Assembly: GCF_003665065.1 (NCBI RefSeq)
Contig: NZ_RCHR01000001.1
Coordinates: 310,001 to 374,000, forward strand
Reading direction: 5' to 3'
Source of the DNA: Oceanobacillus piezotolerans
Lineage (GTDB): Bacteria; Bacillota; Bacilli; Bacillales; Amphibacillaceae
DNA length: 64,000 bases
A program made the translations under genes and the position numbers. The notes below the pieces were generated by a model. It saw only the letters and a program-made list of their open reading frames with translations. It made no database searches and was not told where the DNA came from. Below, piece by piece: positions 9,238-18,039 of the stretch (within the stretch, counting starts at the first letter, position 1; each line of letters starts with the position of its first letter).

Positions 9238-11003
9238 TGGAAAGAATATTAGCAGGTACAATTACAGAAGAGTATATTGATCAAGTTATTCAATTAAAAG
9301 GTTGGGTACAAAAAAGGCGTGATTTGGGTGGATTGATTTTTATTGACTTGCGTGATAAATCAGGGTTAGTTCAAGTTGTATTCAATCCAGATTATTCAAA
9401 GGAAGCATTAGAAATTGCAGACAAAATACGATCTGAATATGTTGTTGAAATCACTGGTCAGGTGGTTGGTCGTGATGCCTCTACCGTGAATCCGCTAATG
9501 GAAACCGGGACTATTGAAGTGCTTGCGAAGGAGATTGTTATTTTAAACAAAGCTAAAACACCTCCTTTTACTATTCAAGATGAAACCGATGTATCAGAAG
9601 ATTTACGATTAAAGTATCGATATCTTGACTTGCGCAGAAAACCGCTACAGGAAACATTTAAATTACGTCATAAAACAACACAAGCAATTCGTAATTACCT
9701 AAATGATAACGGCTTTTTAGAAATGGAGACACCAATTCTTACTAAGAGCACCCCAGAAGGAGCTCGTGATTATTTGGTGCCAAGCCGTGTTCACCCGGGT
9801 GAATTCTATGCGTTGCCACAGTCACCGCAACTTTTTAAACAATTGATTATGATGAGTGGGTTTGAAAGATATTATCAAATCGCTCGTTGCTTCCGTGATG
9901 AAGATCTGCGAGCAGATCGTCAACCAGAATTTACTCAAGTGGATATTGAGACATCGTTTATGACCAGCGATGAAATTATGGAAATGACAGAACGCATGAT
10001 GCAGAAGGTTGTTAAGGAAGTAAAGGGAATTGAAATTGAATTGCCACTTCCTAGAATGCCTTACCAAGAAGCAATGGACCGCTTTGGTTCAGATAAACCG
10101 GACACAAGATTTGGATTAGAATTAATTCATATCTCTGATATTGTAGCTAATGCAGGTTTCAAGGTATTTAAAAGCGCGATTGAAAATGGTGGTAAAGTAG
10201 CCATGTTAAATGTAAAAGGCGAAGCTGCAAACTTCTCCAGAAAAGATATTGATAAATTAACAGAGTTTGTTAGTGTCTACGGAGCGAAAGGTTTAGCATG
10301 GTTGAAACTAGAAGGGGAAGAGTTAAAGGGACCAATTGCGAAATTCCTGTCTGAAGAAGAGAAAACGAATATTTCTAATCGCGCAGAAGCAACAGATGGT
10401 GATTTATTATTATTTGTTGCTGATAAGAGTTCTGTGGTCTATGATAGTTTAGGTGCTCTTCGTCTCAAACTAGGTAAAGAGTTGAATTTAATTGATGAAG
10501 CGGAATTTAATTTCCTCTGGGTAACGGACTGGCCGCTTTTAGAATATGATGAAGAGCTTGGCAGATATTTTGCTGCACACCATCCATTTACATCTCCAGT
10601 TGAGGAAGACTTGGAAAAGCTGGAAACCGACCCTGAAAATGTTCATGCAAATGCGTATGATCTAGTGTTAAATGGTTATGAATTAGGCGGAGGATCTATC
10701 CGTATATACAACCGCGATTTGCAGAACAGAATGTTTAAAGTGTTAGGATTCACACAAGAAGAAGCTGAAGAGCAATTCGGCTTCCTATTAGATGCTCTCG
10801 AGTATGGTGCTCCTCCACATGGTGGTGTTGCGTTAGGATTAGATCGTATTATCATGCTACTAGCTGGAAGAACAAATTTACGAGATACAATCCTGTTCCC
10901 TAAAACTGCCTCTGCCTCTGATTTACTAACAGAAGCACCGAGTCCAGTGAGTGGAGAACAATTGGATGAACTATCTATTCATTTATCAAAGGAAAATGAC
11001 TAA
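9234..11003 (+). CDS. aspS: Aspartyl-tRNA synthetase (bacterial type)
   Basis: A class II synthetase of 589 aa. The N-terminal OB anticodon domain (about 1-105) carries [19 protein letters not shown]. The catalytic core has motif 2 [18 protein letters not shown] (near 218) and motif 3 [13 protein letters not shown] (near 532). It is split by the bacterial GAD insertion (about 280-420). Two ATGs in tandem (9234, 9237) could start; the first is at normal distance from AGGGAGG. The hisS-aspS pair under a T-box is conserved in Bacillus. A 6S RNA gene follows. Confidence 0.97.
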   Translation: MMERILAGTITEEYIDQVIQLKGWVQKRRDLGGLIFIDLRDKSGLVQVVFNPDYSKEALEIADKIRSEYVVEITGQVVGRDASTVNPLMETGTIEVLAKEIVILNKAKTPPFTIQDETDVSEDLRLKYRYLDLRRKPLQETFKLRHKTTQAIRNYLNDNGFLEMETPILTKSTPEGARDYLVPSRVHPGEFYALPQSPQLFKQLIMMSGFERYYQIARCFRDEDLRADRQPEFTQVDIETSFMTSDEIMEMTERMMQKVVKEVKGIEIELPLPRMPYQEAMDRFGSDKPDTRFGLELIHISDIVANAGFKVFKSAIENGGKVAMLNVKGEAANFSRKDIDKLTEFVSVYGAKGLAWLKLEGEELKGPIAKFLSEEEKTNISNRAEATDGDLLLFVADKSSVVYDSLGALRLKLGKELNLIDEAEFNFLWVTDWPLLEYDEELGRYFAAHHPFTSPVEEDLEKLETDPENVHANAYDLVLNGYELGGGSIRIYNRDLQNRMFKVLGFTQEEAEEQFGFLLDALEYGAPPHGGVALGLDRIIMLLAGRTNLRDTILFPKTASASDLLTEAPSPVSGEQLDELSIHLSKEND

Positions 11004-11065
11004 TAAAAAGTAATTGATGATAAGAAATTGTAATAGTTGTAATGTAAATTTCATCCAATGTTTCA

Positions 11066-11094
11066 TTGAAAATGACCATATGATATGTTAAGAT
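11066..11094 (+). promoter_or_regulatory. Promoter of 6S RNA
   Basis: TTGAAA (11066-11071), a 17-bp spacer and TAAGAT (11089-11094). Transcription would begin near 11101, just before the closing stem of the 6S RNA. Confidence 0.6.
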
Positions 11095-11103
11095 AAATTT
11101 ACA

Positions 11104-11310
11104 AATGAAATAAAGCTTGATCCTGATATGTTCGTTTGTTGCTCGTTATTTGACCGAACACTTTTAAAAAAGGGAGCTTGAAGTTTTTATAGTGCATGCA
11201 AGCCACTTTCTAAAGTGGAAGCATTATACCTATAAAACAGAGCACCCACCTGCCATAAGCGGGATCAAAACAGAAATCAAACGGCATAATCGGGATTTTG
11301 CTGTCTACAT
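11104..11310 (+). ncRNA. ssrS: 6S RNA (bsrA/ssrS type)
   Basis: 6S RNA mimics an open promoter and sequesters the sigma-A RNA polymerase holoenzyme. The two ends pair into the closing stem: AGC..GATCCTGATATG (from about 11112) with CATAATCGGGAT..GCT (about 11285-11302). Inside, TTGCTCG (11140s) pairs with the GAGCAC segment (about 11242), which frames the central bubble. A promoter lies upstream and a hairpin terminator directly downstream. Its position after aspS is the site of bsrA in B. subtilis. Exact ends are estimated. Confidence 0.82.
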
Positions 11311-11313
11311 AAT

Positions 11314-11350
11314 AAAAAACTGACTTTTTCATTAAAGTCAGTTTTTTTAT
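11314..11350 (+). terminator. Terminator of 6S RNA
   Basis: AAAAAACTGACTTT and AAAGTCAGTTTTTTT form a perfect stem with a short TTCATT loop followed by a T-run. Confidence 0.85.
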
Positions 11351-11410
11351 GCTTTAGATTAAACAGTAAGACTTGGCTAAATAATATCTTGGCATTGACT
11401 ATAAAGCAGA

Positions 11411-11755
11411 GGAGTGCCCAAATAGCGGCAACTGTGATGAGAAGGGCACTCATAGGGTGAATGAGCGCCCAAACAGCGGTAAACTGTGATGAGAAGGGCA
11501 CTCATAAGGTGAATGAGCGCCCAAACAGCGGTAAACTGTGATGAGAAGGGCACTCATAAGGTGAATGAGCGCCCAAACAGCGGCAAACTGTGATGAAAAG
11601 GGCACTCATAAGGTGAATGAGCGCCCAAACAGCGGCAAACTGTGATGAAAAGGGCACTCATAAAGCGGATGAGTGCCTGAAAAGCGGATGATGGTAATGA
11701 AAAGAGCACTCATAAAGGAGATGAGTGCTCAAATCGTAAAAATTGGACGCTCAAA
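11411..11755 (+). repeat. 52-bp tandem repeat array of imperfect hairpins (about 6 units)
   Basis: Units of 52 bp start at 11461, 11513, 11565, 11617 and 11669, with a diverged unit before (about 11411) and a partial one after (about 11721). The first four are nearly identical. Each begins ATGAGCGCCC and ends GGGCACTCAT plus a short spacer; the two arms are inverted repeats with one mismatch, so each unit could form a hairpin, as could neighbouring units. No frame runs through it convincingly. It fills the gap between 6S RNA and the 3' end of the rsfA-like gene. Confidence 0.9.
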
Positions 11756-11801
11756 AGATCCAAGCGAATGGTAGAGTTTCTCTAGTATTATCTGGATCTT
11801 T

Positions 11802-12473
11802 TTAATTAGAACCCTGTGCCACTTGTTCAAGATTCCCATTTTTGTCCATTCGAAAAGTTGGGGCTTTTATTCCTGTTTGGTCTTCTAGGACAGTCATCTT
11901 TCTTGCTCTTTCCATAATTTGAATAAATGCTTGATAATCTTCTTTAATTGTCTTCTTTTCTTCTTCCGTTTGTTCTAAGTGTTTTTGTAACTGTTGTACT
12001 TTTTCCTTAAGGATGCTGTTTTCATTTCTCAATTGTTCCAATGTTAATTTTGATTGATTGGAAGCCTGATAGTCTTTCTTCAAATCTTTTAAATAGGAAA
12101 TGACCGTATCGAGATTAATGGACGGTGCAGCATTAACGATTGAGAAAGCTGTGTCCTCTTCACTTTTAACCATTTCCTCATCAAAATTTGCTGGTAAAGC
12201 AATAACCGGTTTTCTAAAGGTTTGCGTCTTGCTTACCATAGCACGTTTTTTCTCTTTACGCTGTCTCTTCGCTAAGTCGATTGCACTTTCATATTTTTGT
12301 CTCACTTCAGCATTCCAGCGAAACCCACAGGCAGCTGAAGTGCGATTAAGATTGTCTCCAACTTCCTCAAAAGCATTGAGTTGTGTACTGCCCTCTCTAA
12401 TGTGTCGTAATACGGTTTCAGCTAGCAATAAATCATCTTCATGTGACCAAGCATCTTGTCTAACTTTAGCCAT
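11802..12473 (-). CDS. RsfA-family prespore transcription regulator
   Basis: A 223-aa protein with an N-terminal Myb/SANT-like helix-turn-helix (residues ~5-60: RQDAWSHEDDLLLAETVLRHIREG, then TSAACGFRWNAEVR), followed by a basic stretch KRQRKEKKR. A long coiled coil (about 130-190) is rich in Glu, Lys and Leu. This layout is that of RsfA and its paralogue YlbO, which modulate sigma-F regulon genes in the forespore. The ATG has AAAAGGAGTG upstream. B. subtilis has tcdA (yrvM), not an rsfA-like gene, at this place. Which member (RsfA or YlbO) it matches best is not decided. Confidence 0.85.
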   Translation of the reverse strand: MAKVRQDAWSHEDDLLLAETVLRHIREGSTQLNAFEEVGDNLNRTSAACGFRWNAEVRQKYESAIDLAKRQRKEKKRAMVSKTQTFRKPVIALPANFDEEMVKSEEDTAFSIVNAAPSINLDTVISYLKDLKKDYQASNQSKLTLEQLRNENSILKEKVQQLQKHLEQTEEEKKTIKEDYQAFIQIMERARKMTVLEDQTGIKAPTFRMDKNGNLEQVAQGSN

Positions 12474-12633
12474 TATATTTCACTCCTTTTCCTAGCAGCT
12501 ATAACAATAGATTTCATTATTGAAAATTGATATAGATTGTTACCTAATATTTAGAGAATAAATTCAGTTTAGTAGGGTAACGTTCTATGATTAATAATTA
12601 GTTTTGCCGCTAAGAAATGGATTTATACCTTAT

Positions 12634-13905
12634 TTATTTTTTTTCTTGGTTCATTTTTTCATAAACTTGCTTGAATGCACGCTCAAATTTGCCAGACTCT
12701 TTTGGTTGATAGTAGTGTTTGTTTTTTATAGAGTCAGGAAGATATTGTTGTGGAACCCATCCGTTTTCGTAATCATGTGGGTACTTATATTCGACACCTC
12801 TACCCAACTTTTCAGCTCCCTGATAATGTGCATCTTTTAAATGGTTTGGAATTTCTCCACCTTTACCGCTACGAACATCAGCAAGCGCAAGATCTAGTGC
12901 TTTATAAGCTGTGTTTGATTTCGGAGAGAGACATAGCTCAATAATAGCAACACTCAATGGTATCCTTGCCTCAGGAAAACCTAATCTTTCGGCGGCTTGA
13001 ACTGCAAAAAGCGCTCTTGGTCCTGCCTGTGGGTTTGCAAGGCCAATATCTTCGTACGCAGTCACAATCATCCGGCGTGCTATGCTCTCCAAGTCACCAG
13101 CTTCAATTAATCTACTTAAATAATGTAGCGCTGCATCTACATCGCTGCCACGTATGGATTTCTGAAATGCAGAAAGAACATCATAATGTGCATCTCCATT
13201 TTTATCATGTGAGAAGCTCTTCTTCTGCATACACTCTTCAGCAATTTCAAGATTGATTAAAATCACACCATCTTGATTCTCTGGCGTTGAAGAAACAGCT
13301 AACTCCAAGCCGTTAAGTGCAGAACGCAGGTCCCCATTTGAAGATAAAGCGAAATGCTGTAGTGCTTCCTCTGTTAGTTCTACTTTTTTTTCACCATATC
13401 CATTGTCCCTGTCTATAATAGCGCGATTCAATGCCTTTTTTACATCTTCTACTGTTAAGGCATGAAGCTCAAACAAATGACATCTGCTGCGGATAGCTGG
13501 ATTGATGGAATGATAAGGATTACTGGTGGTGCATCCAATAAGAGTAATTAAATTGCTTTCTAAATGTGGAAGAAGAAAGTCTTGCTTACCCTTATCTAAT
13601 CGATGTACCTCATCTAAAATTAAAACAAGATTACCTCTCATTTTTGCTTCTTCGACAACAATCTCCATATCCTTTTTCTTGTCTGTTACTGCGTTTAGTA
13701 TTTTTACAGTTATCCCTACTGTACGAGCTAAGGCATAAGCCATGGAGGTCTTGCCTGTTCCAGGTGGACCGAATAAAATCATGGAAGACAGTTGATCTGC
13801 TTTAACCATCCGATTAAGTATTTTTCCTTCCCCTACTAGATGCTCTTGGCCAATGATTTCATTTATGTGTGTTGGCCTCATTCGAAAAGCTAATGGTTTT
13901 CTCAT
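12634..13905 (-). CDS. rarA: Replication-associated recombination protein A (MgsA/YrvN-type AAA ATPase)
   Basis: A 423-aa clamp-loader-like AAA+ ATPase that acts at stalled replication forks. Walker A GPPGTGKTS lies near residue 46 and Walker B LILDEVHRL near 93. Sensor 1 TLIGCTTSNP is near 120, and an arginine finger region AIRSRCHLFEL follows. The C-terminal helical tetramerisation domain begins near 240 (AFQKSIRGSDVDAALHYL). It ends KMNQEKK, transcribed divergently from cymR and in the same direction as the rsfA-like gene. Confidence 0.95.
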   Translation of the reverse strand: MRKPLAFRMRPTHINEIIGQEHLVGEGKILNRMVKADQLSSMILFGPPGTGKTSMAYALARTVGITVKILNAVTDKKKDMEIVVEEAKMRGNLVLILDEVHRLDKGKQDFLLPHLESNLITLIGCTTSNPYHSINPAIRSRCHLFELHALTVEDVKKALNRAIIDRDNGYGEKKVELTEEALQHFALSSNGDLRSALNGLELAVSSTPENQDGVILINLEIAEECMQKKSFSHDKNGDAHYDVLSAFQKSIRGSDVDAALHYLSRLIEAGDLESIARRMIVTAYEDIGLANPQAGPRALFAVQAAERLGFPEARIPLSVAIIELCLSPKSNTAYKALDLALADVRSGKGGEIPNHLKDAHYQGAEKLGRGVEYKYPHDYENGWVPQQYLPDSIKNKHYYQPKESGKFERAFKQVYEKMNQEKK

Positions 13906-13973
13906 TTTATCCGTCCCTTTGCGTTAATCTATCATATAAAGCTTAAATCCAATTCGGCTATAATGCAAGAAGC

Positions 13974-14002
13974 TTGTCATTCGTGATATAATATCGTGTA
14001 AT
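13974..14002 (+). promoter_or_regulatory. Promoter of cymR
   Basis: TTGTCA (13974-13979), a 17-bp spacer and TGTAAT (13997-14002), about 85 bp upstream of the cymR ATG in the divergent rarA-cymR gap. Confidence 0.5.
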
Positions 14003-14087
14003 ATAGAAATGGTACGTTTGAGGGATACTTTATTTAAAATAAAATTAGATATTCTAAACGTTAATAATAAAATAGAGGTGTAAGAAA

Positions 14088-14507
14088 ATGAAAATATCAA
14101 CCAAAGGAAGATACGGCTTAACTATAATGATTGATTTAGCAAAAAGGAGTGGAGAAGGGCCCACTTCCTTGAAGTTAATTGCAAAGGATAATGACCTGTC
14201 TGAAAACTACTTAGAGCAGCTCGCATCTCCCTTAAGAAATGCCGGCCTTATAAAAAGTATACGAGGTGCATATGGAGGGTATGTACTTGCTCGTGATGCA
14301 AAGGATATTACAGCAGGGGATGTTATTCGAGTTTTAGAGGGTCCCATTACGATTGTAGAAGGTATTGAAAGTGAACAACCAGCTCAACAGGAGCTTTGGG
14401 GAAGAATTCGAGATGCCATAAAAGAAGTCCTGGATAAAACAACATTAGAAGACCTGGCAAATCATGACAATGACGAACCACAGGAAGCTTATATGTTTTA
14501 TATTTAA
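14088..14507 (+). CDS. cymR: Rrf2-family cysteine metabolism repressor CymR
   Basis: A 139-aa winged helix-turn-helix regulator. The N-terminal MKISTKGRYGLTIMIDLA and the recognition region DLSENYLEQLASPLRNAGLIKSIRGAYGGYVLA (residues ~42-75) are the Rrf2 hallmark. There are no conserved cluster-binding cysteines, which fits CymR rather than IscR/NsrR: in B. subtilis CymR acts with the CysK-O-acetylserine complex to repress cysteine uptake and synthesis genes. Its position before the desulfurase-mnmA pair is conserved. RBS TAGAGGTG precedes the ATG. Confidence 0.93.
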   Translation: MKISTKGRYGLTIMIDLAKRSGEGPTSLKLIAKDNDLSENYLEQLASPLRNAGLIKSIRGAYGGYVLARDAKDITAGDVIRVLEGPITIVEGIESEQPAQQELWGRIRDAIKEVLDKTTLEDLANHDNDEPQEAYMFYI

Positions 14508-14519
14508 GGCTGTTATTAT

Positions 14520-14997
14520 AGATAGACTTGCTGACTTAATTAATTCACTATATAGAGGAAAAACCGCTCCGGAAATACACTGCGCTTTCCGCGGGCGCTG
14601 CTGGGCCTCCTCGAGACTGTCGTCTCTGCGGGGTCTCAGCTAGGCTTTTCATCCCGCAGGAGTCTCCGTGTATTTCCTCCGCTAATTAGTGCTTAAACTT
14701 TTAAACTATAGATGGTAAAAGCTAAGTTAAATATGAAGTGATTGTAGCGGAGGGCAGTCGACTCCTCGAAAAAGAAAAGCACTTTTTCTTCGTGCGATGT
14801 ATCGCTGCCGAAGCCTTCCTTGTCCTGCGGGAAAGCGAAGACGCTGAGACCCCGTAGTGAGCGGTCTTTGCGAATGAGGAGGCTCAGCGCGAGCCCGCGG
14901 AAAGCGTACTGCCCGCAGCGGAAATCACAAGCGCATATTTCTGGTTTAGTGTTTTTAAGATAAATATTTAATTAAGTTAATTCACAATTTCTATCAA
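14520..14997 (+). repeat. Interspersed MITE-like repeat, copy 1 (core forward)
   Basis: A non-coding element filling most of the 570-bp cymR-desulfurase gap. AT-rich ends carry GATAGA...TTAATTCAC on the left and GTTAATTCAC...TCTATCAA on the right, an imperfect terminal inverted repeat. The GC-rich core runs from CGGAAATACACTGCGC to the GCCCGCGGAAAGCG / GCGGAAATCAC motif; its two ends are also inverted copies of one another. It shares about 90% of its length with the copy at 22060-22455 by eye. It has two extra modules: about 23 bp after CTCGAGACT, and 60 bp at 14767-14826. Confidence 0.85.
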
Positions 14998-15018
14998 TTT
15001 TGTCAATATAAAGACAAT

Positions 15019-15047
15019 TTGACATACTGAAAGATCGGTTATATATA
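15019..15047 (+). promoter_or_regulatory. Promoter of the desulfurase-mnmA-TPR-recD2 operon
   Basis: Consensus TTGACA (15019-15024), a 17-bp spacer and TATATA (15042-15047), just right of the repeat element and 31 bp before the ATG. Confidence 0.65.
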
Positions 15048-15077
15048 TTTATATGAAGATAGAAGGGAAAGAGTAAT

Positions 15078-16220
15078 ATGGAAGCCATTTATTTGGATCA
15101 TGCAGCAACCACTCCAATGGACAAAGAAGTCATTGATGCTATGTATCCAGTGTACCAGGAAATATTTGGGAACCCATCAAGTGTTCACTCGTTTGGCAGA
15201 AAAGCTAGACGGCATCTTGATGAAGCTAGAAGAATCATGGCGAAAAGTATTAATGCGAATGAGAAGGAAATTACCTTTACAAGTGGTGGTACAGAAGCAG
15301 ACAATTTAGCATTACTCGGGACAGCACTTGCGAATCGTGAAAAGGGAAATCATATTATAACTACAGTTCAAGAACATCATGCTGCACTTCATACAGCAGA
15401 ATACCTTGAAAAAGAAGGATTTCAAGTAACCTATCTACCTGTATATGAAGATGGAATGATCTCAATTGATGATTTACAAGAAGCATTACAGGATGATACG
15501 ATTTTAGTTTCAGTTATGTATGTAAACAATGAGACAGGTATTATACAGCCAATAGAAGAGATAGGGAAATTATTAAAAGAACATAAAGCATATTTTCATA
15601 CCGATGCAGTACAAGCTTATGGGTTACTAGATATTGATGTAAAAGCATTAGGAATCGACATGTTATCTGTTTCTGCACATAAAATCAATGGTCCAAAGGG
15701 CGTAGGATTCTTGTATATTGCTGATGATGTAAAGATAAATGCCCTGCAATTTGGTGGTGAACAAGAAAGAAAACGACGCCCTGGAACAGAAAATGTAGTG
15801 AGTATAGTTGGATTTAAAAAAGCAGTAGAGCTCGCAATGGAAAGAAAAGAGGAAAGACGAAAATCGTACCAAACATTTAAAGATTTGTTTACTGATGTCC
15901 TAAAAGAAAATGATGTGCGATTTGAAATTAATGGAAACCCACAATCTCAAATTTCATCCATTGTCAATATTAGCTTTCCGGGCACAAACGTAGAGCAATT
16001 ACTGACAAACTTTGACTTGGATGGAATAGCAGCTTCCAGCGGAAGTGCTTGTACGGCCGGTAGTGTAGAGCCCTCCCATGTATTAAGTGCGATGTATGGA
16101 GAGAATAATCCATGTACAACGAATTCAATCCGATTTAGTTTTGGTTCGTTTAATACAGAAGAAAATGTCAGGGAAGCGGCGGAACGAGTAGCCAAGATCA
16201 TAAAAAGATTAACAAAATAA
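15078..16220 (+). CDS. Cysteine desulfurase (YrvO/IscS-like)
   Basis: A class V PLP enzyme of 380 aa that takes sulfur from cysteine as a persulfide. The start is MEAIYLDHAATTPMD. The PLP lysine lies in SAHKINGPKG (near residue 201) and the persulfide cysteine in SGSACTAGS (near 325). mnmA follows after 16 bp. In B. subtilis the desulfurase YrvO is the dedicated sulfur donor of MnmA, and the same pairing here suggests this enzyme serves tRNA thiolation rather than general Fe-S assembly. RBS GGGAAAGAG. Confidence 0.94.
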   Translation: MEAIYLDHAATTPMDKEVIDAMYPVYQEIFGNPSSVHSFGRKARRHLDEARRIMAKSINANEKEITFTSGGTEADNLALLGTALANREKGNHIITTVQEHHAALHTAEYLEKEGFQVTYLPVYEDGMISIDDLQEALQDDTILVSVMYVNNETGIIQPIEEIGKLLKEHKAYFHTDAVQAYGLLDIDVKALGIDMLSVSAHKINGPKGVGFLYIADDVKINALQFGGEQERKRRPGTENVVSIVGFKKAVELAMERKEERRKSYQTFKDLFTDVLKENDVRFEINGNPQSQISSIVNISFPGTNVEQLLTNFDLDGIAASSGSACTAGSVEPSHVLSAMYGENNPCTTNSIRFSFGSFNTEENVREAAERVAKIIKRLTK

Positions 16221-16233
16221 AAAAGGATTGTGA

Positions 16234-17349
<1,116 letters not shown>

Positions 17350-17365
17350 GACAAGGAGTGCTATC

Positions 17366-18025
17366 GTGGATAAGAATGAACAAGGTATACAAGCAATGAT
17401 GGAAAAAGATTATGAAAAAGCCGGGCAGCTTTTTCATGAAATAATTGAAGCTGAACCAAATAATCCATTAGGCTATATCAATTTCGGGAACTTATTATTT
17501 CACCTCCAAGAATTCGAGCGAGCAGAGCGTTTTTTCTTAAAGGCAATCCAGTTAGATAATCAAGCAGTTGCTGCCCACTATGAATTAGGCAATTTATACT
17601 TCGAACAGTCAAAATATCCAAAGGCACAAGAAAGCTTTCAAAAAGCAATATCTCTTGGGTTAGAAGATGCGGATGTCTATTTTATGCTTGGTCTAACTCT
17701 GCAGAATCAGGACCAGCCTAAATTAGCCTTGCCATATCTATTGCGGGCAACGGAAATCAATCCTAATGATGAAGAAATTCTGTTTCAATATGGTTTAGCT
17801 CTTGCACAATCCGATCATATTAAAGATGCAGAAGAAGTTTTTAATAAGATTTTGAATATAAATGGAAATCATGCTGATGCACATTATAATCTAGGAGTTA
17901 TAGCCTTGTTTAAGGAAGATATGAATAAAGCAAAGAGTCATTTTGAAAAGTCATTATCCATTCAGTCGGATCACCTTTTGGCAGCGAATGGATTAAGGAA
18001 TATAGAAGCATTAATGAATCAATAG
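17366..18025 (+). CDS. Tetratricopeptide repeat protein (YrrB-like)
   Basis: A soluble 219-aa protein made almost entirely of about six TPR units (for example NPLGYINFGNLLFHLQEFERAERFFLKAIQLD and HADAHYNLGVIALFKEDMNKAKSHFEKSL), forming a superhelical protein-binding scaffold. There is no signal peptide or membrane segment. B. subtilis has yrrB at this position between mnmA and recD2, and a role related to these neighbours has been suggested but is not shown here. Its stop codon TAG overlaps the GTG at 18025. Confidence 0.88.
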   Translation: MDKNEQGIQAMMEKDYEKAGQLFHEIIEAEPNNPLGYINFGNLLFHLQEFERAERFFLKAIQLDNQAVAAHYELGNLYFEQSKYPKAQESFQKAISLGLEDADVYFMLGLTLQNQDQPKLALPYLLRATEINPNDEEILFQYGLALAQSDHIKDAEEVFNKILNINGNHADAHYNLGVIALFKEDMNKAKSHFEKSLSIQSDHLLAANGLRNIEALMNQ

Positions 18026-18039
18026 TGAGGTTTTTAATC

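Noticed and set aside
11277..11501. 74-codon minus-strand ORF over the 6S RNA end and tandem repeats
   Set aside because: It crosses the 6S RNA terminator and repeat units, and the translation looks like random repeat translation.
11411..11755. CRISPR-like array
   Set aside because: The repeats are contiguous 52-bp tandem units with no unique spacers and no cas genes nearby.
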